From positions 1 through 31,235 of the IMG/VR virus record IMGVR_UViG_3300007345_000154: a DNA stretch of 31,235 bases; one strand, given 5' to 3'. Under the pieces are notes generated by a model. The model was given only the letters and a program-made list of their open reading frames with translations, did not search any database and was not told the origin of the DNA. Shown here one piece after another: positions 6,674 through 13,095 of the stretch. Made by a program: the position numbers and the translations under genes. How positions within the stretch are numbered: position 1 is the stretch's first letter; every line of letters begins with the position of its first letter. The DNA comes from a virus.

Positions 6674-7209
6674 AACTAGAACAAAGATACCATAACACTC
6701 GCCTGCTTTCGCTGAGTGAGGTGTGGCAGCTAGCAAGCGACCTCAAGGCTGAGTGCGTAGAGGCTAACTACCCTCATAACAACTTGGTGGCTTGGTACCT
6801 TCGCAACAAATGCTACCTTCCTTTCTCTCTTATCGCAGAGTTGTGTGACTATTCAAGTAGCGACAAAGCCTCCCGTGCTGTAAAGGATGTGATGGACTCA
6901 AGCCAGCTCGTGTCCATGAGTTCTGAGTACATGGAGCTAATCGAGCTGTTTGACTGCCTCTCTTCTGAATTCTACAACCTAGGTGGCAACACGCTGCTAG
7001 AGCGAAGCCCCGATGAGTTTAAGACCTGCATGCTGCTGGAGGCAGCCGAGTTCGTGGGGTACAAAGACAACCGACGAAACGGCCAATGGTTCGAGCCTAC
7101 ACCCAAGCACTCTTCCCTCGCTACCTACATGGAGATAAAGAGGATGGAGGAGATGGGCTGCAGCTGTGAGGACATACTATCCAATTTTACATTCAAATCA
7201 AACAAATGA
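6670..7209 (+). CDS. possible DnaA-domain-IV-like DNA-binding protein
   Basis: 179 aa, ATG 6670 overlapping the helicase stop by 4 nt. Residues about 39-75 (LVAWYLRNKCYLPFSLIAELC, then DYSSSDKASRAVKDVMD) resemble the helix-turn-helix of bacterial DnaA domain IV, where a 'yl.r......s...ig..fg..dHsTv..a' pattern reads the DnaA box. The histidine of the DnaA signature is absent. The rest is unrecognised. If the likeness is real it could direct the adjacent helicase to an origin. This is a pattern-level inference; a generic HTH is equally possible. Confidence 0.45.
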   Translation: MKLEQRYHNTRLLSLSEVWQLASDLKAECVEANYPHNNLVAWYLRNKCYLPFSLIAELCDYSSSDKASRAVKDVMDSSQLVSMSSEYMELIELFDCLSSEFYNLGGNTLLERSPDEFKTCMLLEAAEFVGYKDNRRNGQWFEPTPKHSSLATYMEIKRMEEMGCSCEDILSNFTFKSNK

Positions 7210-8348
7210 GTCTATATTCAGTTTTCATGGAACGCATCCTCGAGCTGTTCGCCGAGGGCAAGTCCAAGGCAGAGATAGCTAGGATTCTAAAGAAGGAGTA
7301 CGAGCTGCCTCAATCAGAAGAGACCCTGCGCCGGGGTATATCAAACCAATTAAGCTCCTTGCCAGAGGAGACCGACCATTCTGCAATCGAGGCCTTCGCT
7401 AACAAGCACGGCATCGACATCGGGGATATTGCGTCTTACTGGCTTAAGGATGACAGCGGCATAAGTGTTAACGTAAAAACCAATAAAAATGAAATCACTT
7501 GGGAGAAAGTACGGGAAGAGATGCTTACTACTCTTGCATCTTATCGTCCGAATTTCGAGTATATACAGTACGACAAGTGTGTGGATGGCCACTGCTTGGT
7601 TATCGACCCGGCAGATGTTCACATCGGCAAGCTCGCGGATTCATTCGAGACCGGTAGCGATTATGATTCACAGATTGCGGTTAAGCGCGTTAAGGAAGGC
7701 ATTCGTGGAATCTTGCAAAAGGCGAGCGGGTTCGAGATAGAGCAGATTGTTTTTGTGGGGGGTAACGACATCCTTCACATTGACAGCCCTGCTAGGAAGA
7801 CTACGAGCGGCACACCGCAAGACACTGACGGTATGTGGTTTCGCAACTTCAAGATAGCTCAGAAGCTGTACATCGACCTCATCGGAAGCCTGCTTAAGAT
7901 AGCACCTGTACACTTCGTGTTCAACCCCTCAAACCACGACTACACGCATGGCTTCTTCTTGTCTGACATGATTTGCAACTACTTTGAAAACCACAAGGGT
8001 TTTACTCGCGACGCAGACTTGCAGCACAGGAAGTACTATGTTTATGGCAACAACCTCATTGGCACCACGCACGGCGATGGCGCAAAGAATCAGGACTTGC
8101 CGCTGCTGATGGCTACGGAAGCCCCACAGGAGTGGGCGCGGACGAAGCACCGCTACATCTACACGCACCACGTGCACCACAAGATGAGCAAGGACTTCCA
8201 AGGTGTTACGCTTGAGAGCTTGCGCTCGCCTAGTGGCACAGACTCGTGGCATCACAGAAACGGATACCAACATGCCCCCAAGGCCGTGGAGGGATTTATT
8301 CACCACCCCGAGCACGGTCAGGTAGCTCGGATAACACACAACTTTTAA
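7206..8348 (+). CDS. HTH plus calcineurin-like metallophosphoesterase
   Basis: 380 aa. Residues about 8-50 form a helix-turn-helix-like segment (GKSKAEIARILKKEYELPQS). From about 130 the metallophosphoesterase motifs appear in order: D137-x-H139 (DVHIG), GGND (185-188), NHD (243-245), THGD (288-291) and HHVHH (321-325). These bind two metals, and the family includes SbcD/Mre11 nucleases and DNA-end processing phosphoesterases common in phages. Substrate is unknown; the replication context points to nucleic acid. ATGA overlap with the previous gene; GTG/TTG starts are not needed. The N-terminal HTH is worth noting as a targeting module. Confidence 0.8.
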   Translation: MSLYSVFMERILELFAEGKSKAEIARILKKEYELPQSEETLRRGISNQLSSLPEETDHSAIEAFANKHGIDIGDIASYWLKDDSGISVNVKTNKNEITWEKVREEMLTTLASYRPNFEYIQYDKCVDGHCLVIDPADVHIGKLADSFETGSDYDSQIAVKRVKEGIRGILQKASGFEIEQIVFVGGNDILHIDSPARKTTSGTPQDTDGMWFRNFKIAQKLYIDLIGSLLKIAPVHFVFNPSNHDYTHGFFLSDMICNYFENHKGFTRDADLQHRKYYVYGNNLIGTTHGDGAKNQDLPLLMATEAPQEWARTKHRYIYTHHVHHKMSKDFQGVTLESLRSPSGTDSWHHRNGYQHAPKAVEGFIHHPEHGQVARITHNF

Positions 8349-8349
8349 G

Positions 8350-8550
8350 ATGATAGAATTTAAGTGCAAGGAATGCGACCACTTACAGACAAGGACAGAT
8401 ACCACTATAAAAGTCATAGACGGAGAACTTCGAATGACTGGAGATACTTGCGAGAAGTGCGGAGGAAGATGCGAACACGCAAACCCAAAGAAGGGTGTGC
8501 CCGGGATGTCGTTCACCGACTCGGGGACCGGAAAGAAGAGGGTATTATGA
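8350..8550 (+). CDS. small zinc-ribbon protein, 66 aa
   Basis: Two CxxC knuckles (CKEC at about residues 5-8 and CEKC at about 34-37) plus a nearby Cys-Glu-His suggest a zinc ribbon. The tail (GVPGMSFTDSGTGKKRVL) is basic and Gly-rich. It starts one base after the phosphoesterase stop and overlaps the reductase ATG by 4 nt. It could be a nucleic-acid-binding or redox protein; reductases need a dithiol donor, but these cysteines look structural. Role unknown. Confidence 0.7.
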   Translation: MIEFKCKECDHLQTRTDTTIKVIDGELRMTGDTCEKCGGRCEHANPKKGVPGMSFTDSGTGKKRVL

Positions 8551-10463
8551 ACAACGCTAAAACAAAAGAAATGGAAACACAAGTTAAAACACCGTGGGGC
8601 GAAGTCGGCTACCCCGTATACAAGCGAACCTACTCGCGACCGACAGAGGCCGGGAAGACAGAAGAGTGGCCCGAAACGGTCGAGCGCGTAATTGACGCCT
8701 GTCGAGACCAGCTAAACGTGGGCTTCTCTCAGTTCGAAGAGGGTGAGCTGCGAAAGATTATGCTTAACCTCAAAGGCACCGTTGCAGGCCGATTCCTGTG
8801 GCAACTCGGAACCAAAACGGTAGACAAGTTAGGACTGCCGTCCCTCCAGAACTGCGCATTCGTAGTGGTGGATGACCCTATCCGCCCGTTTACTTGGGCG
8901 TTCGAAATGCTTATGCTCGGCTCGGGTGTGGGGTTTAACATCCAGCGAGAGAACGTGTACCAACTTCCTAAAGTCAAGGCTCGGGTCAATGTAGAGCGTC
9001 AGGATAAAAACGACGCCGACTTCATCGTGCCAGACAGTCGAGAGGGCTGGGTAGAGCTTCTCAGGAAGACATTAGAAGCCTCCTTTATTACCGGAGAAGG
9101 GTTTACTTATGCCGCGCACATGATACGCTCCAAGGGCTCTCCTATCAAGGGATTTGGAGGTACGGCTTCTGGCCCTGACGATTTAGTGTGGGGCATCGGT
9201 GAGATTAACGGCATCCTGAACAAACGTGCAGGCCAACGCCTTAGCTCTGTGGATTGCCTTGACATCATGAACATCATCGGTAAGGTGGTCGTGGCCGGCA
9301 ACGTGCGGCGCTCAGCCCAGATTGCCTTGGGTGACCACGACGATATTGAGTACCTGCGTGCCAAGCGCTGGGACTTGGGCAACGTCCCGAACTGGCGTGC
9401 CATGTCCAACAACTCCGTCATCTGCGAGGACACATCCCTGCTGCCAGAAGAGTTCTGGGAAGGGTACAAGGGCAACGGCGAGCCTTACGGCCTCATCAAC
9501 CTTGAGTCGTCTCGACGTATGGGTCGAACCGGTGAAACTCAGTACCCCGACCCTGACGTGCAGGGGTATAACCCTTGCGCCGAACAGTCGTTGGCAAACT
9601 TTGAGACCTGCTGCTTGGCTGAGGTTTACTTGCCAAACATCGAGTCGGACTACGAACTGCGACAAGTACTCAAGTTCTTGTACCGCATCAACAAGCACAG
9701 CCTTTCCATCAAGTGCGCCATAAAGGAGACCGAGGACATCGTTCACAAAAACATGCGTATGGGAATAGGCGTGACGGGCTACTTGCAGGCAAGCGAGAAG
9801 CAGCGCTCATGGCTCGACGGTGCGTATGAATACATTCGAAACTATGACACAGAATACTCTAAACTACACGGATTCCCAGCATCTATTAAACTTACAACAG
9901 TCAAGCCATCTGGAACGCTTAGTCTACTTGCTGGCGTTACATCAGGTGCTCACCCAGCGTATAGTCAGTACTACATTCGACGAATCCGAATGTCGTCTGA
10001 TAGCAGCTTGGCCGCTACCGCCCGGAAGCAGGGGTACCCTGTGGAGTACGTGCTAAACTTTGACGGCACGGAAGACAAGTCTACTGTAGTGGTCAGCTTC
10101 CCCTGCAAGGTGCCAGACGGCACTAAGTTGGCAAAGGATATGACTGCCGTAGACCAGCTCGAGGTTATCAAGCGGTTGCAGAAAGAGTGGTCAGACAACT
10201 CAGTGTCTGTCACCATCTACTACCGAAAGCATGAGCTCGACGACATCAAGCAGTGGCTCGAAGACAACTACCACGACGTGAAGTCTGTCTCGTTCTTGTT
10301 GCACAACGACCACGGTTTCGCTCAGGCTCCTATGGAGGAGATTGACGAACAAACCTACACAGAGATGGCCGCTAAGGTTACGCCAATCGAAAGCCTCGAG
10401 GCGCTCACCCTTGAAGACATTGAAGTGGAGGACTGCGACACGGGCGCTTGCCCTGTACGATGA
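8547..10463 (+). CDS. nrdJ: adenosylcobalamin-dependent (class II) ribonucleoside-triphosphate reductase
   Basis: 638 aa from ATG 8547, which overlaps the preceding TGA; the longer frame from 8364 lies inside the zinc-ribbon gene and is rejected. It matches the monomeric NrdJ family of Lactobacillus leichmannii: C103 (LPSLQNCAF), the active-site N342-P-C344-A-E346, C355 eleven residues after C344 (as C408/C419 there), and the C-terminal C630/C635 pair in CDTGACPVR, the same spacing as C731/C736. It reduces ribonucleoside triphosphates to deoxy forms with B12 and a dithiol, supplying phage dNTPs without oxygen or an iron subunit. It closes the early block. Confidence 0.95.
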   Translation: MNNAKTKEMETQVKTPWGEVGYPVYKRTYSRPTEAGKTEEWPETVERVIDACRDQLNVGFSQFEEGELRKIMLNLKGTVAGRFLWQLGTKTVDKLGLPSLQNCAFVVVDDPIRPFTWAFEMLMLGSGVGFNIQRENVYQLPKVKARVNVERQDKNDADFIVPDSREGWVELLRKTLEASFITGEGFTYAAHMIRSKGSPIKGFGGTASGPDDLVWGIGEINGILNKRAGQRLSSVDCLDIMNIIGKVVVAGNVRRSAQIALGDHDDIEYLRAKRWDLGNVPNWRAMSNNSVICEDTSLLPEEFWEGYKGNGEPYGLINLESSRRMGRTGETQYPDPDVQGYNPCAEQSLANFETCCLAEVYLPNIESDYELRQVLKFLYRINKHSLSIKCAIKETEDIVHKNMRMGIGVTGYLQASEKQRSWLDGAYEYIRNYDTEYSKLHGFPASIKLTTVKPSGTLSLLAGVTSGAHPAYSQYYIRRIRMSSDSSLAATARKQGYPVEYVLNFDGTEDKSTVVVSFPCKVPDGTKLAKDMTAVDQLEVIKRLQKEWSDNSVSVTIYYRKHELDDIKQWLEDNYHDVKSVSFLLHNDHGFAQAPMEEIDEQTYTEMAAKVTPIESLEALTLEDIEVEDCDTGACPVR

Positions 10464-10511
10464 AGCACTTGGGAGAGTGCTGGGTCTCTAGGCTATACTA
10501 CCTAGGAGCCC
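10464..10511 (+). other. two tandem hairpins in the 3' UTR of the early transcript
   Basis: Directly after the reductase stop lie a 6-bp hairpin (10464-10469 with 10476-10481) and an 11-position hairpin (10482-10492 with 10501-10511; one mismatch and two G-U pairs). They precede the terminator. They may protect the 3' end or form part of a small stable RNA; a second weak terminator is less likely because only three T follow. Confidence 0.5.
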
Positions 10512-10520
10512 TTTAAAACG

Positions 10521-10569
10521 ACAAAACCCCCTACCGCGCCACAATGGTGCAGTAGGGGGTTTCTTTTTT
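10521..10569. terminator. bidirectional intrinsic terminator between convergent blocks
   Basis: An 11-bp perfect stem AAACCCCCTAC/GTAGGGGGTTT (10524-10534 with 10552-10562) with a smaller inner CAC/GTG pairing is followed by a T run (TTTCTTTTTT) on the + strand and by a shorter T-rich stretch on the - strand. It lies between the reductase stop (10463) and the holin stop (10591), where both transcription units converge. Confidence 0.9.
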
Positions 10570-10590
10570 CACCTCAAAAACCAACCACGG

Positions 10591-11022
10591 TTAAAGTTTA
10601 GTTTTCTCGTAGCTCCTTCCGGCGAAGTAAGCTCCAAAGGCGGTCAATGATAAAACTTCTAGCAAGGATATGTAATCTTCCTTGACATCGAAGTTTAAGC
10701 TCTCGGTAGAGTCAACTATCACCAGTACTAGGTAAAGTCCCAGCAAGGTAATCAATGACATTGGGCGTATCATACGAGTCAGCTTGCTGCCTGATTCATT
10801 GTCAGACACCCAGCGTGTAGTAATAGCCTCCTGAGCAATACGCTCTGCTTCGAGCATGCTTTTGTAATAGTCTGGGTCGTTCTTCTGCTCGTCGGAAAGT
10901 AAGTTCTTCACCAGACCGAGGACTCCCTTGTCGGGAATCGAGTCTTTAAAAACTTCAAATACGTTCGGAGCCTTTTCCCTTAGCCACGCACCTATCCGCG
11001 TTTCCTTTATTGTCTTCTTCAT
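10591..11022 (-). CDS. putative holin (GTA-holin/3TM-like)
   Basis: 143 aa. A charged helical N terminus (about 1-80) with RWVSDNESGSKLTRMIRPMS leads into two hydrophobic helices (SLITLLGLYLVLVIVD and a C-terminal YISLLEVLSLTAFGAYFAG) and a basic end. 'RW..D..S.S.L....RP' before paired membrane helices is the pattern of the phage GTA-type holin family. It would form the inner-membrane lesion that lets the amidase reach the wall. Last gene of the late unit; the adjacent amidase supports a lysis role. Its start lies 68 nt inside the amidase gene. Confidence 0.6.
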   Translation of the reverse strand: MKKTIKETRIGAWLREKAPNVFEVFKDSIPDKGVLGLVKNLLSDEQKNDPDYYKSMLEAERIAQEAITTRWVSDNESGSKLTRMIRPMSLITLLGLYLVLVIVDSTESLNFDVKEDYISLLEVLSLTAFGAYFAGRSYEKTKL

Positions 11023-11431
11023 TTAGCCATTCTTTTACGTCAAAACTTGGACACGCCTTGGTAACTCCCGGCAAATCTCTATGTCCGCACACGTACTTTA
11101 TATCTGGGTACATGCGCATGAGTCTGTTAATTAAGCGGTACAGCGAGTCTTTTTGAGACTCCGTTCTATTGTCTTCGGGCTGCATGTCTTTGTCCACGCC
11201 ACCGATATAACATACTCCTATGCTGGTTTTGTTGTATCCGTATGCATGGCTTCCTGTCCTGTGAACGTCACGCCCTTCTTGAATTGAGCCGTTACGAAGG
11301 ACGACATAGTGATACCCCACATCTGTCCAGCCGCGTTCGTTCACGTGCCACCCTCTTATGGTGTTTACGCCTATGTTCATGGTAGGCGGCGTGGCCGAGC
11401 AGTGTATAACTATCCTGTCAACAAACCTCAT
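10955..11431 (-). CDS. endolysin: N-acetylmuramoyl-L-alanine amidase (amidase_2/PGRP)
   Basis: 158 aa. Zinc ligands of the T7-lysozyme type are visible: H10 in IVIHCSA, H117 in CGHRDLPG and C127, with K125 two residues before the cysteine and Y40 in VGYHYVV matching the T7 catalytic residues. It cleaves the bond between N-acetylmuramic acid and L-alanine of peptidoglycan. There is no signal peptide, so it needs the holin. The C-terminal tail (after about 137) is basic and overlaps the holin start by 68 nt in another frame. Confidence 0.92.
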   Translation of the reverse strand: MRFVDRIVIHCSATPPTMNIGVNTIRGWHVNERGWTDVGYHYVVLRNGSIQEGRDVHRTGSHAYGYNKTSIGVCYIGGVDKDMQPEDNRTESQKDSLYRLINRLMRMYPDIKYVCGHRDLPGVTKACPSFDVKEWLNEEDNKGNADRCVAKGKGSERI

Positions 11432-11646
11432 GTCATACCAGATTTTGCAAGGAGTATCTTAAGCTCTTGAACAGCCTCCATAAGCTGGTCCAACTTCTTG
11501 TCCATAGATTCTTCTTTCTTTTCTAGATTTAAAATCCTTGACTTAAGTACCATGACTTGTTGGTTAATCTTTACCCAAGCCCCGATTCCTCCGCTAAGGA
11601 GAATAATGAACTCTAGAATCATTCCTGTAGTTAATTGTTCAATCAT
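11428..11646 (-). CDS. small membrane protein with coiled coil (lysis module)
   Basis: 72 aa. One N-terminal transmembrane helix (about 8-27, MILEFIILLSGGIGAWVKIN) is followed by a long coiled coil (VLKSRILNLEKKEESMDKKL). ATGA overlaps on both sides. A membrane anchor plus coiled coil beside the endolysin fits an inner-membrane spanin-like or accessory holin protein, but no partner lipoprotein is evident, so the role is an inference. Confidence 0.6.
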   Translation of the reverse strand: MIEQLTTGMILEFIILLSGGIGAWVKINQQVMVLKSRILNLEKKEESMDKKLDQLMEAVQELKILLAKSGMT

Positions 11647-11900
11647 AACTTACCGTATTCTCCCACAGGGATGTCAATTGTTACTTGTACTCCATCGGGC
11701 TGTACATACGTCATCTGTCGCGCTTCTGTAACATCCCACGTTTGGTATGTAGCGTAGTACACACCGTCTTCAAGTTCGCATTCTTCAATGGACTCTTGGT
11801 CGTACATGAATACCATATTGGGCAAACGTCTGTCAACCCAGCCCTCAATGAAATCCGTATCTTCTGTAACGGCCACTCTGTATGTATTTCCTCTAATCAT
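11643..11900 (-). CDS. hypothetical protein between tail fibre and lysis genes, 85 aa
   Basis: Beta-rich acidic protein (VYYATYQTWDVTEARQMTYV, then VQVTIDIPVGEYG). Starts by TAATG coupling with the propeller gene and ends overlapping the membrane-protein gene by 4 nt. No family recognised. Position suggests a tail-fibre accessory or chaperone, unproven. Confidence 0.6.
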   Translation of the reverse strand: MIRGNTYRVAVTEDTDFIEGWVDRRLPNMVFMYDQESIEECELEDGVYYATYQTWDVTEARQMTYVQPDGVQVTIDIPVGEYGKL

Positions 11901-13093
11901 TATCCTGCTACTAAAACTCCGTTTCTTTGTGCTGCTGTTGTCGCGCCTGTTCGAACTTGATACCAGTTTTTGTTTACGGTTTGACCAAACACCTCTTTAA
12001 ATTCTTCACTGTCTTCACCACCAATCCAAAACGCGCCGCTTTTTATGCCTATACCTAAATGCTCGCTTGTTGAGCCACTGTAGATGGCTGAGTCGTAATG
12101 TGTCCACCCTGAGCCTGCGGAGGTCAACTGGTAACCACTGTTGCTTAACTTTTTGTCCGTAGTGCTGTTGTCAGGCCGCATGTACGAACCTGCCTCACCG
12201 TTAAATCTGAGATAGCCGTCAGAGTCGATGTGACAACCGCCGTGATAGCTGTGACCGCAAATCTTAGCGCAAACGTAATCTGTTGAACTGTCAACAGCTA
12301 AAAGTGGCCCGTTGCTATCTGATGTTGTTGTTATCTGTGGGCCAGCGTAGCCGTTTGAATTATTACCTGTGAAATACACATCGCCACTGCTGTTCCTAAG
12401 CCATGCACAGCGATACCCACCTGCTGCTTCCACAATATTTGTCAGGCTGTTTTTTTCTCTTGTAAACGTAGAAATGGTACCAGTGCTTCCTTGACCTGTC
12501 ATGTAGTCGTATCCATAGCCTGTAGAATATGCTTCTCCGCTGCTATTGATAGCCCACGTGTGGCGATAGCCGTGATGAATCTTCACCCAATTTCCCGCAC
12601 TGTTCACAGTTGTCCAGTTACTCAAACTGCTAGTGCTACCGTCGCCGCGCATTCTTGACCATGCACCACCTATATACATGATGTTGCCACCTTTGATTGC
12701 GCCAAAGGACTCTTGACCTGCGGTAATATCTGTCCAGTCAGTATCGGTCCCGTATTGCCTCCATGTGCTATCGTTCGTGAAATAAGAACTGCTTAGGTAG
12801 TTGTTTGTGGCTGACCAATACCACAAAGTTCCATCGCTTTTTATAGCGTGAAACTGTAAAGCATTCTGACGGGCCACGACCTTTGTAAACGTGTGAGTAG
12901 ACGCTGGCCCAACATTGAAAGTTTTTGGAACGTCTGGATTTGCCCAAATTGAGGCACTGCCGTACATCTGCGTGCCTGTGTTGCTTACACTATTAGGTGT
13001 GACGCCTGACCCGCCACCGCCACCACTTTGTGTCGTAAAAAATCCATCGACGTTATCGATGTCTGATGTGGATATTCCTGAAATTTCTCCCAT
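11900..13093 (-). CDS. tail-associated RCC1-like beta-propeller protein
   Basis: 397 aa. After a short head and a Gly linker (SGGGGGSG) there are about six repeats of RCC1/BNR character, each with an 'A.i..dG.ly..G' core: FHAIKSDGTLWYWS, FGAIKGGNIMYIGG, HTWAINSSGEAYSTG, CAWLRNSSGDVYFTG, CHIDSDGYLRFNG, GIGIKSGAFWIGG. RCC1-like repeats fold as a propeller used for binding. Placed right after the tail-fibre gene (2-nt gap), it is probably a receptor-binding tip protein. The C-terminal end is Ala/Thr-rich (RTGATTAAQRNGVLVAG). Ligand unknown. Confidence 0.7.
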   Translation of the reverse strand: MGEISGISTSDIDNVDGFFTTQSGGGGGSGVTPNSVSNTGTQMYGSASIWANPDVPKTFNVGPASTHTFTKVVARQNALQFHAIKSDGTLWYWSATNNYLSSSYFTNDSTWRQYGTDTDWTDITAGQESFGAIKGGNIMYIGGAWSRMRGDGSTSSLSNWTTVNSAGNWVKIHHGYRHTWAINSSGEAYSTGYGYDYMTGQGSTGTISTFTREKNSLTNIVEAAGGYRCAWLRNSSGDVYFTGNNSNGYAGPQITTTSDSNGPLLAVDSSTDYVCAKICGHSYHGGCHIDSDGYLRFNGEAGSYMRPDNSTTDKKLSNSGYQLTSAGSGWTHYDSAIYSGSTSEHLGIGIKSGAFWIGGEDSEEFKEVFGQTVNKNWYQVRTGATTAAQRNGVLVAG

Positions 13094-13095
13094 TA

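Noticed and set aside
7080-7105. T-arm-like ggttcgagcc
   Set aside because: It lies inside the coding region at 6670-7209 with no matching T stem or acceptor stem around it.
9312-9746. Frames overlapping the reductase gene
   Set aside because: Both strands show long frames, but the reductase has all catalytic residues; the others are shadows.
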